A DNA stretch of 64,000 bases, taken from NCBI RefSeq assembly GCF_004210375.1, contig NC_134833.1, forward strand, positions 17,849,396 through 17,913,395, given 5' to 3'. Source of the stretch: Tachypleus tridentatus. Taxonomy: Eukaryota; Arthropoda; Merostomata; Xiphosura; Limulidae. Made by a program: the position numbers and the translations under genes. The notes under the pieces are model-generated. The model saw nothing but the letters and a program-made list of their open reading frames with translations, was not told the DNA's origin and searched no databases. Each line of letters begins with the position of its first letter. Position 1 is the first letter of the stretch. Positions 36,601 through 47,990 of this stretch are shown in pieces.

Positions 36601-39600
36601 TAAACACTTATGACCTTAACAGTAAAGGTGTTCAAATAATAAACCAATCCACTTTAATTACATTAGTTCCCTTGTGTACTAATTTATTTATTTCTCGTCA
36701 GTTTAGCTTTCTCAATTTCTAAATGTTCAAGTTCTAAAGTACAGTAAGTGGATCAATGTTTTAGTTCTCATAACTTAGATAAATCAGTACCTAAAGTTAT
36801 ACACACACTTTTATCTACTTAAAATACTTTCAGTTGTGAGGTTTAGGTCCTCTAACCAGATGAAAGGTTCTGTAAGAATGTTGAAACCTTGCACATAAAA
36901 GTATTAGGTTGAGGAATAATTCGTGAGCGTTTTTAAATAATTTCATTCAAGCATTACATGCAAGACTATACAATACTTCAATACATGAACACATTACACC
37001 CAAAACATTTATTATGATACTTTATTTCATGTAATACCTAGGTATATAGTATGCATTGTTTTAAACGAAATTGCAAGAAATTAAATGCGAAAAGCAGTTG
37101 GTGTCGAAAATGCTCGATTTTGTCCACTTGACATTCCATTTAATGAGCTGAAAATGAAAGCAAAAATTAAAGACATATGAAAATCAAACACACCATCTAT
37201 TAGAGCAAAAAATTATCTACCAAATGACATGAAATATTTTGCGAAAGCATTTCATTTATGAATATATTTTTTTAACTTGAAAAAATGCTCACGAATTATT
37301 CCTCAACCCAATACTTTAACCTAGTATACAAATCTAGTATGAAAGTCTACAAAATAGTCTAACAAAATATTCTGGATAATTATGAGTGCTTTTCAATGTA
37401 CATTTTCAGTTAATTTATTTTTTAAAACATAACCATGCTAGAATTGTTTTTATGAGTTTATAACATCCCTGGAAAATATACATTAGAAAGTTTCCTTTTG
37501 TAGAAAACACAAAGTTACATTTTCACATTATGTTTAAAAAAGGTACAACAAACTATGCAAACAAGTTGGATTATTTCCTTCAACAAACCTCAATAAATAT
37601 ATCTTTGTTATGTGTTCGATGAACCTTGTTGGGAAGACAAAAGCTCACTTCAATCCAATTATGAATCCTCAGATGTACTTCACCAGTGCTTCTGAGACTG
37701 CAATGTTATAAAGAGTCAAACAAATAAAAATCACTAAAGAATTGCATCACAAAATAGGTTATAACAGTAAAATACTCTGAGGGGGTGGCATCTACTACAG
37801 GAGAAAGAATCATGATACCATAACCAACACTTTTAGTATTTGATCATCAGAAATAATTGCTGACTTTAGCAACAACTTAACATGACAACAGTATATACTA
37901 TAGAGCAACCATTCAACAATTACAAAGTGAAAGTACAAAGTGAGTGACAGTTTGTGGAGCAGCTAGTTCTATATGAACTTACATCAGTACCCACAGCCAG
38001 TCATACAGAAATATACAACTGTGAACTATACTTACTCTTCAAAAACTTTTTTAAGTGCTTGGGCCAACTGACATCTAGTGAGGATAAGTGCATATGGTGA
38101 CTGGTCACTGTCTGATGGAAGAGGAATTTTACTCTGGTTTTTATTGATAAATATGTACAACAAAGTGAAAGATGAAACACAAAGAAGTCCTTTTCTGCAT
38201 CAAAAATTCAAGTTATTACATCATTTAAAATGTGCGGTTACTTCTTATCCTTCATTTGTACATAAGTACATTATATTAATATTTCATTAAGATCCTTAAA
38301 TTAATATATTATGATAAATTGATGCACTTTCTAAAAGTTTATCATTAAACACACACACACACAGTTGATTTATTGGATATTTTCTGTGTGAGAAAATTTC
38401 TCTGGTTTGTTCCATTCTTTTGTAACTTAATATTAAACATTCACTTTTCACAAACTTTCTAAAATTGGAACAATATTTCAATTTAACCAGTAAAAGTTAG
38501 AATGTTGTGAATCCAATCCTTCACGTACTGACTGATGGATATGATTATCTGTACTATATGATAGAACATTGTTATCAGGAAATCTGATGAACAATAAAAA
38601 AGAAAACCTTAACAAATTCTTATCACATACGAGGGCTGTTCAAAAAATATGCGAACTGATGTCATAAAACAAAATGTACTTTATTTAGAAGTTACAGGTC
38701 TGGGACCCCTTCAAAGTACTCTCCTCCCCAACACACACACTTATCCCAACGGTGTTTCCACTTGTTGAAACAGTCCTGGTAATGCTTCTTTTGTAATATC
38801 CTCCAGCTCCTTCGTCGCATTTGCCTTAATCTCGGGAATCGTCTCAAATCTTCTTCCTTTCAAGGGTCTTTTGAGTTTGGGGAACAAGAAAAGATCGCAA
38901 GGAGCAAGTTCAGGTGAGTAGGATGGGTGGGGAAGAACAGTGATTGAGTGTTTGGCCGAAAACTCACGAGTTCTGAGGCACAAATTTCGCAGCAACGCGG
39001 TGCATCTTCAATTTTTCGGTCAAAATCTCGTAACAAGATCCAACTGATATCCCACACTTTTCAGCAAGCTCCCTGACAGTCAGACGTCGATTTGCCCGCA
39101 CCAGGGTGTTGATTTTGTCGACGTGTGGGTCGTCAGTTGACGTGGAAGGACGTCCAGGACGCTCATCATCTTCAATGGACTGTCGACCATCCTTAAAACG
39201 TTCATGCCACTTGAAACATGCCGTACGCTTCATAGCAACATCACTGTAAGCCGTGTTAAGCATAGCAAAAGTGTCAGTCGCAGATTTTCCAAGTTTAACA
39301 TAAAATTTCACAGCAAGTCGTTGCTCCTTTAGGTTATTCATTCTGAAATCCGCCAAACGAAAAAATCGCATTTCACTTAAAACCACGTAGCTAATACACA
39401 AATAAAGATATCTGCAATTGGGGAAATGGCGTCGTAATCAGCTGATCTGTGCGAACCTAGCGACACCAAGTGGATTCCCCTGGAACCAACTGGAGCCGTG
39501 CAATTCAAACAGTCCGCGTATTTTTTTAACAGACCTCGTACAGTATAAATACATGTAATAAAACACAAAATAATCAAGTTGTCCAATTTCTTAAAACAAT

Positions 39601-42600
39601 AATAAATCTTCTTACATGAGTAGTAATGAACTGGACTTTTTCCCACCTCAAAGTACCAATGTTATGGTTGACATTCTGATATGAGGCTTAAACCACAATT
39701 AAAATTTCAAAATAAAGGTAACATTATAATGTGTTTTAAACTTAAATTACTTTAAAAATATACTATTACCATTCCATTTTTTTCCTGTATACATACTTTG
39801 TGTTGCGTATCCACACACTCACAAAATATTTCACAAGTACGATGGAACACAGTTTTAAATAAATGTCTCAACCAATCACCACTAAAGATAATATAATAAT
39901 ATTCTGACTGCAAACTTAAACTAGTTAAATAAGAATGAACATTTTAACTTTCAGAAACAAAACCTTCAGGTAAGGTTGCTACTTCATCGTGCGTTAAAAC
40001 CATCATCTTAGCCTGACTGGTGACATAACCGCATCGTCGCTCTTCATGCTGCAGTGCTATGGCTATTCTTTGGCTAAATTTGTGGTAGCAGTTCACAACA
40101 GCATGACTGGCATTAGCCTGCAAAAATACAAACCCAACATCAAGAAATACTTTATTTAGCACGTAAAATATTTCGTCACACAAACTTTCCTAAATGTTTA
40201 ACACTGTTTAAGAGAAGTTTAATTTTGATAAATGCAATTACATTCTCTGAAATGGATAACGGTGTTTCATGAAACAAATACCCAAGTATACCATTTTCAA
40301 ATTCAAATATCCAATGAAAAAATAACAACATTTGAAGATTAATCCTTTTTTGTGGAACTTTTAGTTCTTTGGAGAAAAAAAAAAGCATATGCACTAAGAT
40401 TTATATTTAAACTAAAGATAATACAAATCTAATAGCCAATATGTTGAAAAAAATAGCATAATATGAATTATCAGTTATTAATAAAGAAGATACCTGTAAT
40501 GTTTCTCATTTTGTAATTAATCAAGTCATTAGTCTTCAAACAACAAATTAAAATTCCACATTTATTTTTGTACTAGTTTTATATTTCACCCATATCATAA
40601 AATATTAACAATATTAAGATATCTTGTGTTTTTAGTACAGTTAACGTAGAAACTAAAACTTTACTGTTATATAATTAAATCTTATTATTTAAAAAATTCT
40701 CAATTTCATTCACTGTTTTTCCTCTTTGCTAATTCTGTGTCCCTAAAAACTGTAATACCTACCCTTAGGGCAAAAACTATGTTAAACATCAGAATAGAAG
40801 ACGGCTCTCGGTTGAATGTCTGAGAAAGGGGAGTAGGGTGGCCAACAAAGCGAACATCGTTTACTTTCAGCTCAAACTTTCGGTCGCATAGCTCTAACTT
40901 CACAGCAAACAGGTTGGAGAGGGCTTTATCAGGAAACCTTAAAGCACTAGTTAGTGGAAACACAAGCTTTAAAACTTAAGTCTACTGCACAAGCTCTGTA
41001 ATATAACCAAGTTATAGTTCATTATTATTATTATTAAAGTGACTTATAATATTAGCCTAATTTAATTTTATAGATAAATTACAATTCTGCAGTTATAAAA
41101 CTAATTAATTTTGACATATACAGTTTTTCCCAAAACTATTATTAGTTACCTACCTGAAAAAAAATTGAATGACTGGTATTTCTCTTTTTAATATTAGGTA
41201 TGTATCTACTGACTTGAAAACGTAGGTAAGGCCTGTTGTGATGGAACAGATTAAGACAATAATGCCAGGCCAGTAAACAAAAACAAATATGCTCTTTAGT
41301 TTGGTATTTTTGTAAACCTAAATACATGTACATGTTATTACTGTAGTTCCTCAAAATTTGGTGAAACTTACATATATGAAAAAGTTTAAAACCAAAAACT
41401 ATTAGGGAAAATTAAATGTTCAGTTCCAAATTGTAACTGGTTTTATAAAGGCAATAACAAAGATAGCTTCAAGGAAAATGCTTTTTAGTAGTAAACAAGA
41501 TTACTGAAATAAACTTAATACATCAAAATAATATTCCTCACTCAAGGAGAATAAATTAATTAAAGCTTGTCTTGACAGGAAAATGTTGATAGTGGCAGTT
41601 ATCTCATTTTTATACTTGGTAATTTTCAATAATAAATAACAGAAGTCGTACACTGATCAATCTACAATAATGAAACTACTAGCTATTTAGATCAATTTTA
41701 GGGTTAACATCCTCATCAGAGGAACACTCCAGGATGATCAGAAACTGGATAATTCCATTAAATTTTAGGACTACTTTGAAGCTTCAAGCAATTTTACAGG
41801 TAAGTTTTACAAGTATAAATTTGTTTTAATTTTACAGTTATTTCTAAAAATAAAATGTTTAAGATTTTTTAAAAGAACTTGAATTAAGAATTTTAAGGCC
41901 CATGGAGATATAAACAAATTAATATAGTTAAAATGAGGACAAAGGTATCAACGATACTATGAAAGTATCATTAAACCCAAGGTAAAAGTAAGAAATGTAC
42001 TGATCTATATTTAGAAGTGTTGCAACATTTCACTAGGCTGAATCTGCAAATTGAGACAAAAGAAGCAAGAGTAAGGAAAGATGTATTATTATAGTGTTTC
42101 AGTCCAAGAAAAATAATTTAAAAAATAAATCATTGAACAAACACACAAAAGGCATTACACTTACTATCTTTGAAATTTAAATTGAAAAGTACATGAGAAA
42201 CAGAAAACAAAATTCCAACCATGACAACAAAGAGATAGGAGAGGATCAAAAATTGAAGTTTGGCATGTAGTTAAACATGTACAAGAAAATACACACACAC
42301 ACATTAGAGAAAATGTACAATTTGACTGTTATGGAAACACAGACAGATGTCAGAACAATTATATACTCTACTGTTTCTTTAGATGGATAACTTATTTTAT
42401 ATTACATTCTAATACATAGATGTAGGGAAATAAATTACAATTATCCAAAAATCATATCATACAAGTCAGGCTTTGACAAATCCTCGGCACCAGGTTGCCA
42501 TGGTGACTAAAACTTTCATTATAGTGCTTAGTATTTTCTTCCATTTCGTGTGGAGTTCTGAACTCTTGGAAGTATGGAACTATTTGGTGTTATTTGAGTC

Positions 42601-45600
42601 CTAAATCAAACTTCGTTTCTAGTATTGAATGACAGATCCAAGACTTCCATGTTTTTTTCCACGAATGAAGCAATGTTCCTGCACAACAAATTTTGCATTT
42701 TTTTCCCTTCTCAATTTAACCAATCAGTACACATACTAGACTCAGACGAGACCAAAGACAGTTAGTTCGGACAATACTATTAAATTGTTTGTATGTGATT
42801 GTTAGCATGAATTATTGTTTGGTGATCATTTCAACAATAAAAACCTAACCACACACACCTGAAATCCTGTGCCATTTTAACAATATTACCAGTTTACCTT
42901 TGATCAATACAAGCTAGCTATAAATGTTTTTAATACAGAATTCTCCATTATCAGTAAAACATGAAACAGTTCCAGTATTGATAAGCAGAGATAACTTTCA
43001 GGTTAACCAGAAGATGGCCTAACAAGGTTGAAACATTGTTCTCCGCTTTATTAGTAAAAATGTAAATATCCATAGCAGCCACTCTGAGATACAATGTAAA
43101 CTTTACTTGAGCCAGGATGTGTACATACAACAACCACAAACAGTACTAATGGTAGAAATGTATTCATAAACATAATTAAACTATGTCATAACAGAGTTAG
43201 AAATACTTACTTTAAGACATTCTTTTCACCCAATTCAGACCCTGTTATTCCTCTAGAATTAATGGAAAACATTGTGATGAATCTTCAATTTAAAGTAATT
43301 ATCACTTTAGTGCTACTTTACTCTGATATTTGAAATTTATTTTCTTTAAAAAGGATTTTTTAACGTTGAGTGGTTTCAACCTGGTAGCAAATTTATGTAA
43401 TCAACTGAAAGAGAAAAATACAATTCAATATCGTGTTTATTAGAAGACAAGATACAGAACTAACGATTTCCACATAGTCAGAGTTCTGCCTCCACTTAAT
43501 GACATACATATAATCACAAAACGCATAACAGCTATACGATGCACATGCATCTATGCCGGCATGTTACACAGAGCAAGCACTTTGAAATAAGTAATACTGT
43601 ATCATGTACAAGTATCATTAAATATTTAAAATCAATAGCAAAGTTTGGAGGATTTTTTTTTTTTTACCACTAACAACAATTAAACTTAATGTTTTGATAT
43701 TATAGCTTTATAAGTACATGTTAATACATCAAAACAGGTCTCCTGAACTATGAATGATTTGAAACTGGTTGTGAGTAATAGCTTAATGATACTGTGATAA
43801 AGCATGTAAGCAAAATATTTATGTAATTATTTAATTACAATTTTATTTTGGTAAAGTCCATATACTGCTTGGTTAGCTGCAGAGGAACACACTCAGTAAT
43901 TAATTTTAGAAATAATTTTCATAAAACAACCAAATCAACTAAATAGAACAAAAAGAAATAAATGAAACTGTACTGTGTTCTTGTTAAAAAACTACTCTCA
44001 AAGTAATTCAGCACATTTTATGTCCTGATCACTCTTCAATATCTCTCATTCTGATCACCAAGTACTTTACTATATTAATAGTATTAAGTTAACGTATGTT
44101 AGTACAAAAGAGCAAATGCCAACCTTGTACTGGTCAAATAATCTTCATTTACAATCAAAGCATATGGATTATTTTGTTTTCCTAAAAACAAAGAAAAATG
44201 AAGTCAAACAAACAAGTAAAATAATTTTGCAGTGCTATTTACAATATATCAACATACTTATTTTATAACCTTAGCTACAATGATAGCCTTTATTGAATAC
44301 TCGAAGTACAAAGCTTGCTCTGACTGAAAGTTAACATTAAGATAATAGAAGTCCAAAATTGTCTTTAAGTTTCAAGATATACAGTAAATCAATGAGTTGA
44401 TTCACATGTAAGCAGAAAGCAAACCTGAAACTTACTTTTTTCAGCTTCTACAAACGGATCTTGGTGAAACATTTAGTTTAAAGTGATGCAAAAGTTAGTG
44501 ATAGATTGTTATATGTTACCTGAAAGTCACCCCTTATCCGTGGCAAAAGAAAAATGAGTAACATAACACTTACAGAGAATAAGGAGCACATTCACCAATT
44601 AAACCTGTCCCATCCACTTAAAAAACACATTTTGCCATCACTTACACATCCTATCTTACACTGAATGAAAATAGGCCCTAAACAAATGCTACACATATGT
44701 ACCTACATTTAAAAAAATGTTATTTTAAGTTTAAAAATATACAAGGTGATTGAAAATCATTTAAACAGGCAAGACTCAGAAAAATTAAACTTTTGTGAGT
44801 GGAACAAAGTAGGTGCTGTACTGCTATATTGGAGACAAGGGTCTCCAAGATCCTTGTTCTAACATCTGTAATTTACGTACATAACAGAAGTTTGTATAAC
44901 ACAATGAACATACTGTATTACTAACATAATTATTACAACTGAGAATTCTGAGAGAATTAAAATGATATACTTATAATTATGATGACATACTCTAATGTTT
45001 GATAAAGTGATTAAGATTGCTGTGGAGTCCAACAACAAGAGATTTCTTGGTGTAATTCAAAATAGTTTTCTTTATCAAATAGTCAAAGACTCAACCACGT
45101 GGGAGGGGATACTATCTTACTTTTATTTTTAAGCCCTAACAAGGGAACTTTTGGTAAAATTGAAGCCAAGAAACATTTAAGGAAGAACAACCATTTCATT
45201 GCATAATCAAGTTTAAAGTTTTGCTAAATGCCAAGATAAAAAAATTTTCCATTTCTAATTTTCAGAACTCTAATTTTGAAACATAAGACATGATTTATCA
45301 TTTGAGAAATGTAAAATAACAGATTGTTTTCAATCCAAGATAACTACTTTTCTAAACAGGAAAAAAGAGATAACAGGGAAGTTCACACCTGAGTATCTTA
45401 CTAAAGGTGTAAAGACAACAACCAGGAGTGAATGTCATATGATTGAGAAGTTAAATTGGGACTGAGGTATTTATAAGCATAAAAATGCAACTACAAATTT
45501 CAAATCCAAAAGATCTTATGAAAAAAAGCTGAATGACAATATTAAAACAATAAGGACTTTTTGAAAGGTAAACACAATATTTAAATGGGTACTGGATTCT

Positions 45601-47576
45601 TAAAGGATGTTGACTAGAAGCTGGCCAAGCTGTTTAAATATTCTTTACTGGAAAAGATGATGTTAAATAATGCTGATTCTAAGCGTTCTATGATAAATAT
45701 TGGAATTCACCTAAATGGCATTTATATCAATCCATCTACAATTATAAAAGAGAAAACAAACTCAAAATTGGTAAAGCAGCATAAGGGTCAAACAGTTTTA
45801 CCCATGGTTTTAGAGGTTAAAGATCAGACTTTTCAGTTTCATTTTTGGTGCATCATTAAACATTAATCTAGTACTTAAAAAACTGGAGAGTAACTAACAA
45901 TATTTCTACTTTTATGGAGATGAATAAGTTATTCAAGAAATTATAAACCCATTTATCTTCTAATCTTATATATACCACATAAAGTATATGTGGAGTCCAA
46001 ATATAATTTATATAATATAATATAATATAATATATATTATTCCTCAACCTAATATATATAGGATTCACCAAAGGAAAATATTCTCAAACTAATCTGTTAC
46101 TTTTTTAAGGATGTTTTAACTGGAAGATGGATTGGATATGGACTTGGAACATTTATATTTTCAGTAAGCTTTTGTTAAAGTGCCTCATTGCAAAGTAGCC
46201 AAGAAATTCACAACAGAAGATGTTGGGTATAGACTAATTACTTTAACTATAGGGTGGCTGGGTGGATAGGAGAAAGTAATTGATTGTTCAATCAGTTGGA
46301 CCATTGTTATACACTACTAGAATAATCAAGAAGGCAGATGCTTCACTCTTTTTACACTGATGAAATAACAGACATAATTAGTAGAACCTGCAGATGACAT
46401 CTAACTTTTGGGTACTTCTAACTATATTCACAATGTTGATATACTAAAGAATTACTTTGATCAGTTAGCAATGGTTTTTAAAAGAAACCCAAAATTCCAG
46501 TGCTTCTGAATAGTCTACTGTTCTTTACCAAGAGAATAAAAGATGTTGGACACAACAGTTAGACAAATACTTGACAAATGACCTTTATTTATAATTAGTG
46601 GAAGGTGATTAATCTGGATTATCAGGCTTTGACAATTCAATACTGAAGGAAACCTGGTTAACAGCATGACTGATGAAAAAGATCTTGGAATGACATTAGA
46701 TAAATAACACGATATCAAAATGTGTTCTACTGCTATTAGCAAAAGAAGAGAATTTGGCACTTGCTAATGCAATTACTGCAAGTCCAAAATGGTATCTCTA
46801 TACACATATCACTAGCTAGTCTGCACTTAGTGTAAGGAGTGTTGTTGTTGTTCTGGACCTAAAAGGTAGATACTGACTTATTGTAAAATGTTCAGAGGAA
46901 GGTTCTTAGAACGACCATGGATAGAGTTTTTAGCTTTTTTACAGGGTTAGGCTAAAATCTTTTTCAAGTTATAAAATGTTATCTCTTTAGCTGTATGTTA
47001 AAGGCCTGTGATTTCATTAGATTATATTCCAAAAGATCCTAATAACACAGGATGACCTTATAATATTTAGAAAATATGTCCAGCTAAGACAGTTTTATAT
47101 CTCTAACAACGTAATTGGCTCATGGAACAAGTTGCTACTGACATTAGTACCTATTAGAAGTTGGCCCTTCATGAGAGTTAAACTTTTCGTTTAAAATAAA
47201 AACTTCACTAAGTTAGGAATTCACAATTGCTAGAAAAATAAAGGACTGGTGCCTAAGATTAGTGTTGAAGAACCAAATGGTCTCTTCTGTCGCATTTTTA
47301 TATCATGACATAAGTGGAGCTATCACTATCAGTTTCATTTATGCTTGAATTTCATTGTCTAAAGTCTGAAATAATGACAATGAATATAGCCACTGACGTC
47401 GGTTAGGCCTTTAACTTAAGTTCTAATTAATAATTTCAATACAAGTGTATAGTAAACTCACTCTTCGACGAGGAGGTTTTCTGGTCATCGACTTGATATG
47501 GATAGCGAAAAAGTAATCGGTCTCCTTTACTTCCAGAATTTACCAAAAATAAACCTAAAGGTCCAGTTTCATCCAT
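24443..47576 (-). CDS. NPRL3: NPRL3, GATOR1 complex subunit (13 coding exons, whole gene span)
   Basis: NPRL3 is a subunit of GATOR1 (with NPRL2 and DEPDC5), the lysosomal complex that acts as GTPase-activating protein for RagA/B and so inhibits mTORC1 when amino acids are scarce. I assembled 13 exons by matching the conserved family blocks and requiring GT-AG borders and continuous phase. They sum to 1677 nt, giving 558 residues plus TGA, against about 570 in vertebrates. Visible blocks are the N-terminal longin-type start ([15 protein letters not shown], residues 13-27), [16 protein letters not shown] (about 77-92), [12 protein letters not shown] (about 138-149), [10 protein letters not shown] (about 206-215), [39 protein letters not shown], and the C-terminal [17 protein letters not shown]. 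All family blocks are present and I see no frameshift. Introns are long and carry transposons. The splice sites are inferred from sequence alone. Confidence 0.95.
24791..24908 (-). repeat. SINE-C copy in NPRL3 intron 12
   Basis: TATAGCAAAGCCACATTGG tail side, GGAATCAAACCCCTGATTTT B-box side and the A-box side CTTACCACTGTACCACCG. It is the only well-preserved SINE found inside NPRL3. Confidence 0.85.
25990..26184 (-). CDS. NPRL3: NPRL3 coding exon 12
   Basis: Encodes a Ser-rich acidic linker and [20 protein letters not shown], then NTDDLKLFV, matching the family's [28 protein letters not shown]. The acceptor is TTCATAG and the donor GTATTC. Phase runs 2 to 2. Confidence 0.93.
26668..26760. 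mobile_element. short perfect foldback element in NPRL3 intron 11
   Basis: Arms of about 38 nt (left from 26671, containing AAAACGGCTCGTTTGGGTT, and the right arm carrying AACCCAAACGAGCCGTTTT) pair almost without mismatch around a loop of about 6 nt (TAGAAA). There is no ORF. It looks like a foldback or MITE-type insert. Confidence 0.8.
27310..27440. repeat. short tandem duplication beside the Penelope-like element
   Basis: TAAAACAGAGGAAACAA followed by GTATCTCAG and AATGGCTGG occurs twice about 60 bp apart (27342 onward and 27402 onward). Confidence 0.7.
27440..28536 (-). mobile_element. Penelope-like retroelement, 5'-truncated, in NPRL3 intron 11
   Basis: On the minus strand 28394-28164 encodes the end of a Penelope-type reverse transcriptase ([17 protein letters not shown], then a stretch to SPDKTDN). 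About 27910-27735 encodes the GIY-YIG endonuclease motif [20 protein letters not shown] followed by a TRFKEHK segment. Stops and frameshifts separate the parts, so it is inactive. A terminal-repeat segment lies at the 3' side on the minus strand (27440-27515) and another in the opposite orientation at 28424-28536, so the unit is flanked by inverted terminal repeats, an arrangement known for Penelope-like elements. The right edge lies about 40 bp from the exon 11 donor. Confidence 0.85.
28578..28777 (-). CDS. NPRL3: NPRL3 coding exon 11
   Basis: Encodes [20 protein letters not shown], the family's QMVVWMLQRRLLIQLHTYV block, then a Pro/Ser-rich linker. Two acceptors 6 nt apart are both in frame (exon start 28777 or 28771). 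The first after the pyrimidine tract was chosen. The donor is GTTCAA. A Penelope-like element begins only about 40 bp downstream of this donor. Confidence 0.92.
29405..29530. repeat. approx. 78-bp tandem duplication in NPRL3 intron 10
   Basis: ATGTTGTTAACAAGTG, then TAAACAGGGGTGA and TTATTAAAAC, occurs at about 29409 and again at about 29487. Confidence 0.75.
30140..30269 (-). CDS. NPRL3: NPRL3 coding exon 10
   Basis: Encodes [12 protein letters not shown] and [17 protein letters not shown], matching SPLAEQF and LAKFSLPVSLSEFRNPL of the family. The acceptor is CATTAG and the donor GTTAAA (weak). It ends in phase 0. Confidence 0.93.
30542..30648 (-). CDS. NPRL3: NPRL3 coding exon 9
   Basis: Encodes [20 protein letters not shown] and [15 protein letters not shown], nearly colinear with the family's VFQLAAHLVYWGKA..IYPLCENNVYMLSPNA. 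The acceptor is AATTCCAG and the donor GTGAGT. It ends in phase 2. Confidence 0.95.
32603..32759 (-). CDS. NPRL3: NPRL3 coding exon 8
   Basis: Encodes [28 protein letters not shown] and [19 protein letters not shown], colinear with the family's PYH.LLLL, SPALVR.IK and LQQLAQDADL segments. The acceptor is TTCTGCAG and the donor GTACAT. It ends in phase 0. Confidence 0.94.
33886..35448. mobile_element. piggyBac-type nonautonomous element (TTAA-flanked) in NPRL3 intron 7
   Basis: TTAA (33882-33885) followed by CCCTTTTGTGACAGG, and at the other end the inverted CCTACCACAAAAGGG followed by TTAA (35449-35452). The terminal repeats match at 13 of 15 positions, start with CCC and sit at a TTAA duplication, which is the piggyBac signature. 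The 1563-bp interior shows no transposase ORF, so it would depend on a partner for mobility. Confidence 0.75.
35772..35806 (-). CDS. NPRL3: NPRL3 coding exon 7 (35-nt microexon)
   Basis: A 35-nt exon between a strong acceptor (TTTTCCCTTAG) and a consensus donor (GTAAGT), encoding [11 protein letters not shown]. It matches the family's PEAI..SL.AI segment directly before the PYH block of the next exon. Its length (2 mod 3) makes it obligatory for frame. Confidence 0.88.
36904..37311. mobile_element. 408-bp TA-flanked MITE in NPRL3 intron 6
   Basis: TA, then TTAGGTTGAGGAATAATTCG and GTGAGC, with the inverted GCTCACGAATTATTCC and CTCAACCCAA, then TA at the other end. The inverted repeats are about 27 bp. 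TA target duplication and short length suggest a mariner/Tc1-mobilised MITE. No ORF. Confidence 0.85.
37589..37697 (-). CDS. NPRL3: NPRL3 coding exon 6
   Basis: Encodes [20 protein letters not shown] followed by NKVH, a diagnostic NPRL3 block. The acceptor is ATTGCAG. The donor is taken as GTTTGT after codon GAG, giving phase 0. An earlier GT at the NKV codons would be out of phase with exon 7. Confidence 0.9.
38036..38111 (-). CDS. NPRL3: NPRL3 coding exon 5 (76 nt)
   Basis: Encodes [21 protein letters not shown], corresponding to the family segment SPF..IL.KC.LA.DLK. The acceptor is CCATCAG and the donor GTAAGT. Phase runs 1 to 2. Confidence 0.9.
38630..39538 (-). mobile_element. mariner element with internally deleted transposase, NPRL3 intron 4
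   Basis: TA-flanked, 909 bp. The 29-bp terminal repeats begin CGAGG.CTGTT and differ at 4 positions. On the minus strand from about 39341 the N-terminal helix-turn-helix region is open (start [20 protein letters not shown], with the domain joint [12 protein letters not shown]). The frame then shifts to [20 protein letters not shown], the third Asp of the D,D34D triad. The catalytic core with the first two Asp residues (roughly 110 residues) is missing. Full mariners are about 1.3 kb. A further frame change affects the extreme C terminus. Inactive. Confidence 0.92.
39964..40117 (-). CDS. NPRL3: NPRL3 coding exon 4
   Basis: Encodes [19 protein letters not shown] and [17 protein letters not shown], matching the family's ALQHEERRC block. 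The acceptor is TTTTGCAG. The donor is GTTTTG, a weak but in-phase site that ends the exon in phase 1. Confidence 0.92.
40763..40937 (-). CDS. NPRL3: NPRL3 coding exon 3
   Basis: Encodes [13 protein letters not shown], then [16 protein letters not shown] and [11 protein letters not shown], the strongest family block of the longin domain. The acceptor is CTTTAAG and the donor GTAGGT. It starts in phase 2 and ends on a codon boundary. Confidence 0.93.
42990..43110 (+). mobile_element. Penelope-like terminal repeat fragment, NPRL3 intron 2
   Basis: CAGGTTAACCAGAAGATGGC, then GGTTGAAACATTGTTCTCCG and ATCCATAGCAGCCACTCTGA, colinear with the terminal repeats at 10.2 and 28.4 kb. No coding part. 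Confidence 0.7.
44124..44181 (-). CDS. NPRL3: NPRL3 coding exon 2 (58 nt)
   Basis: A short exon with a good acceptor (pyrimidine run then TTTTTAG) and a weak donor (GTTGGC). It encodes [19 protein letters not shown]. Its length (1 mod 3) is exactly what is needed to join phase-1 exon 1 to exon 3, and the sequence leads directly into the conserved RFPD segment. This region is variable in the family, so it is the least constrained exon. Confidence 0.8.
45505..47200 (+). pseudogene. degenerate CR1-like LINE ORF2, NPRL3 intron 1
   Basis: Three short stretches in order match the LINE ORF2 plan: [17 protein letters not shown] (45511-45561, linker before the reverse transcriptase), [16 protein letters not shown] (46657-46704, the EKDLGV box after the active site) and [20 protein letters not shown] followed by IGSWNKLL (47054-47137, the C-terminal SWN.LP box). 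Many stops and frameshifts lie between them. The YADD box itself was not found. It is antisense to NPRL3. The call rests on motif order. Confidence 0.5.
46035..46052. mobile_element. solo terminal repeat of the intron-6 MITE family
   Basis: ATTATTCCTCAACCTAA followed by TA equals the right end of the MITE at 36904-37311. The matching left end is not present nearby, and (TATAA)n repeats adjoin it. Confidence 0.55.
47462..47576 (-). CDS. NPRL3: NPRL3 coding exon 1 (residues 1-38)
   Basis: The ATG is at 47576-47574. A second ATG four bases downstream is out of frame. The exon encodes the start of the longin-like domain, including [13 protein letters not shown], the family's N-terminal signature. 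The donor is GTGAGT and the exon ends in phase 1. The upstream 5' UTR exon or exons, if any, were not identified. Confidence 0.9.
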
Positions 47577-47770
47577 ATTTCTTTTCTAAAACGATCTTAA
47601 CTGACTTAAGTTAAACTAAAACTTCGCGTTTTGTAACACTATTTATGATACACTAGATGCACAAAACTTATGTCAGAATCGTAACTGAAATTATAACACA
47701 GCGAAAACAACCAAAAACGTATTGTAGAAAAATTTAATAGATGGACTGTATACGCGTATTATAACACAAA

Positions 47771-47990
47771 AATTAACTCTACTAAGTAAACATTGCAACG
47801 AATATCCTTCCATAAATGATATAGAAATTAACTCTACTAAGTAAACATTGCAACGAATATCCTTCCATAAATGATATAGAAATTAACTCTACTAAGTAAA
47901 CATTGCAACGAATATCCTTACATAAATGATATAGAAATTAACTCTACTAAGTAGACATTGCAACGAATATCCTTCCATAAATAATATAGA
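47771..47990. repeat. 55-bp minisatellite, 4 units, upstream of NPRL3
   Basis: Unit starts at 47771, 47826, 47881 and 47936, each beginning AATTAACTCTACTAAGT and containing CATTGCAACGAATATCC. Units differ by only a few bases. The array begins about 195 bp upstream of the NPRL3 ATG, so it may lie in the promoter or 5' UTR. Confidence 0.92.
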
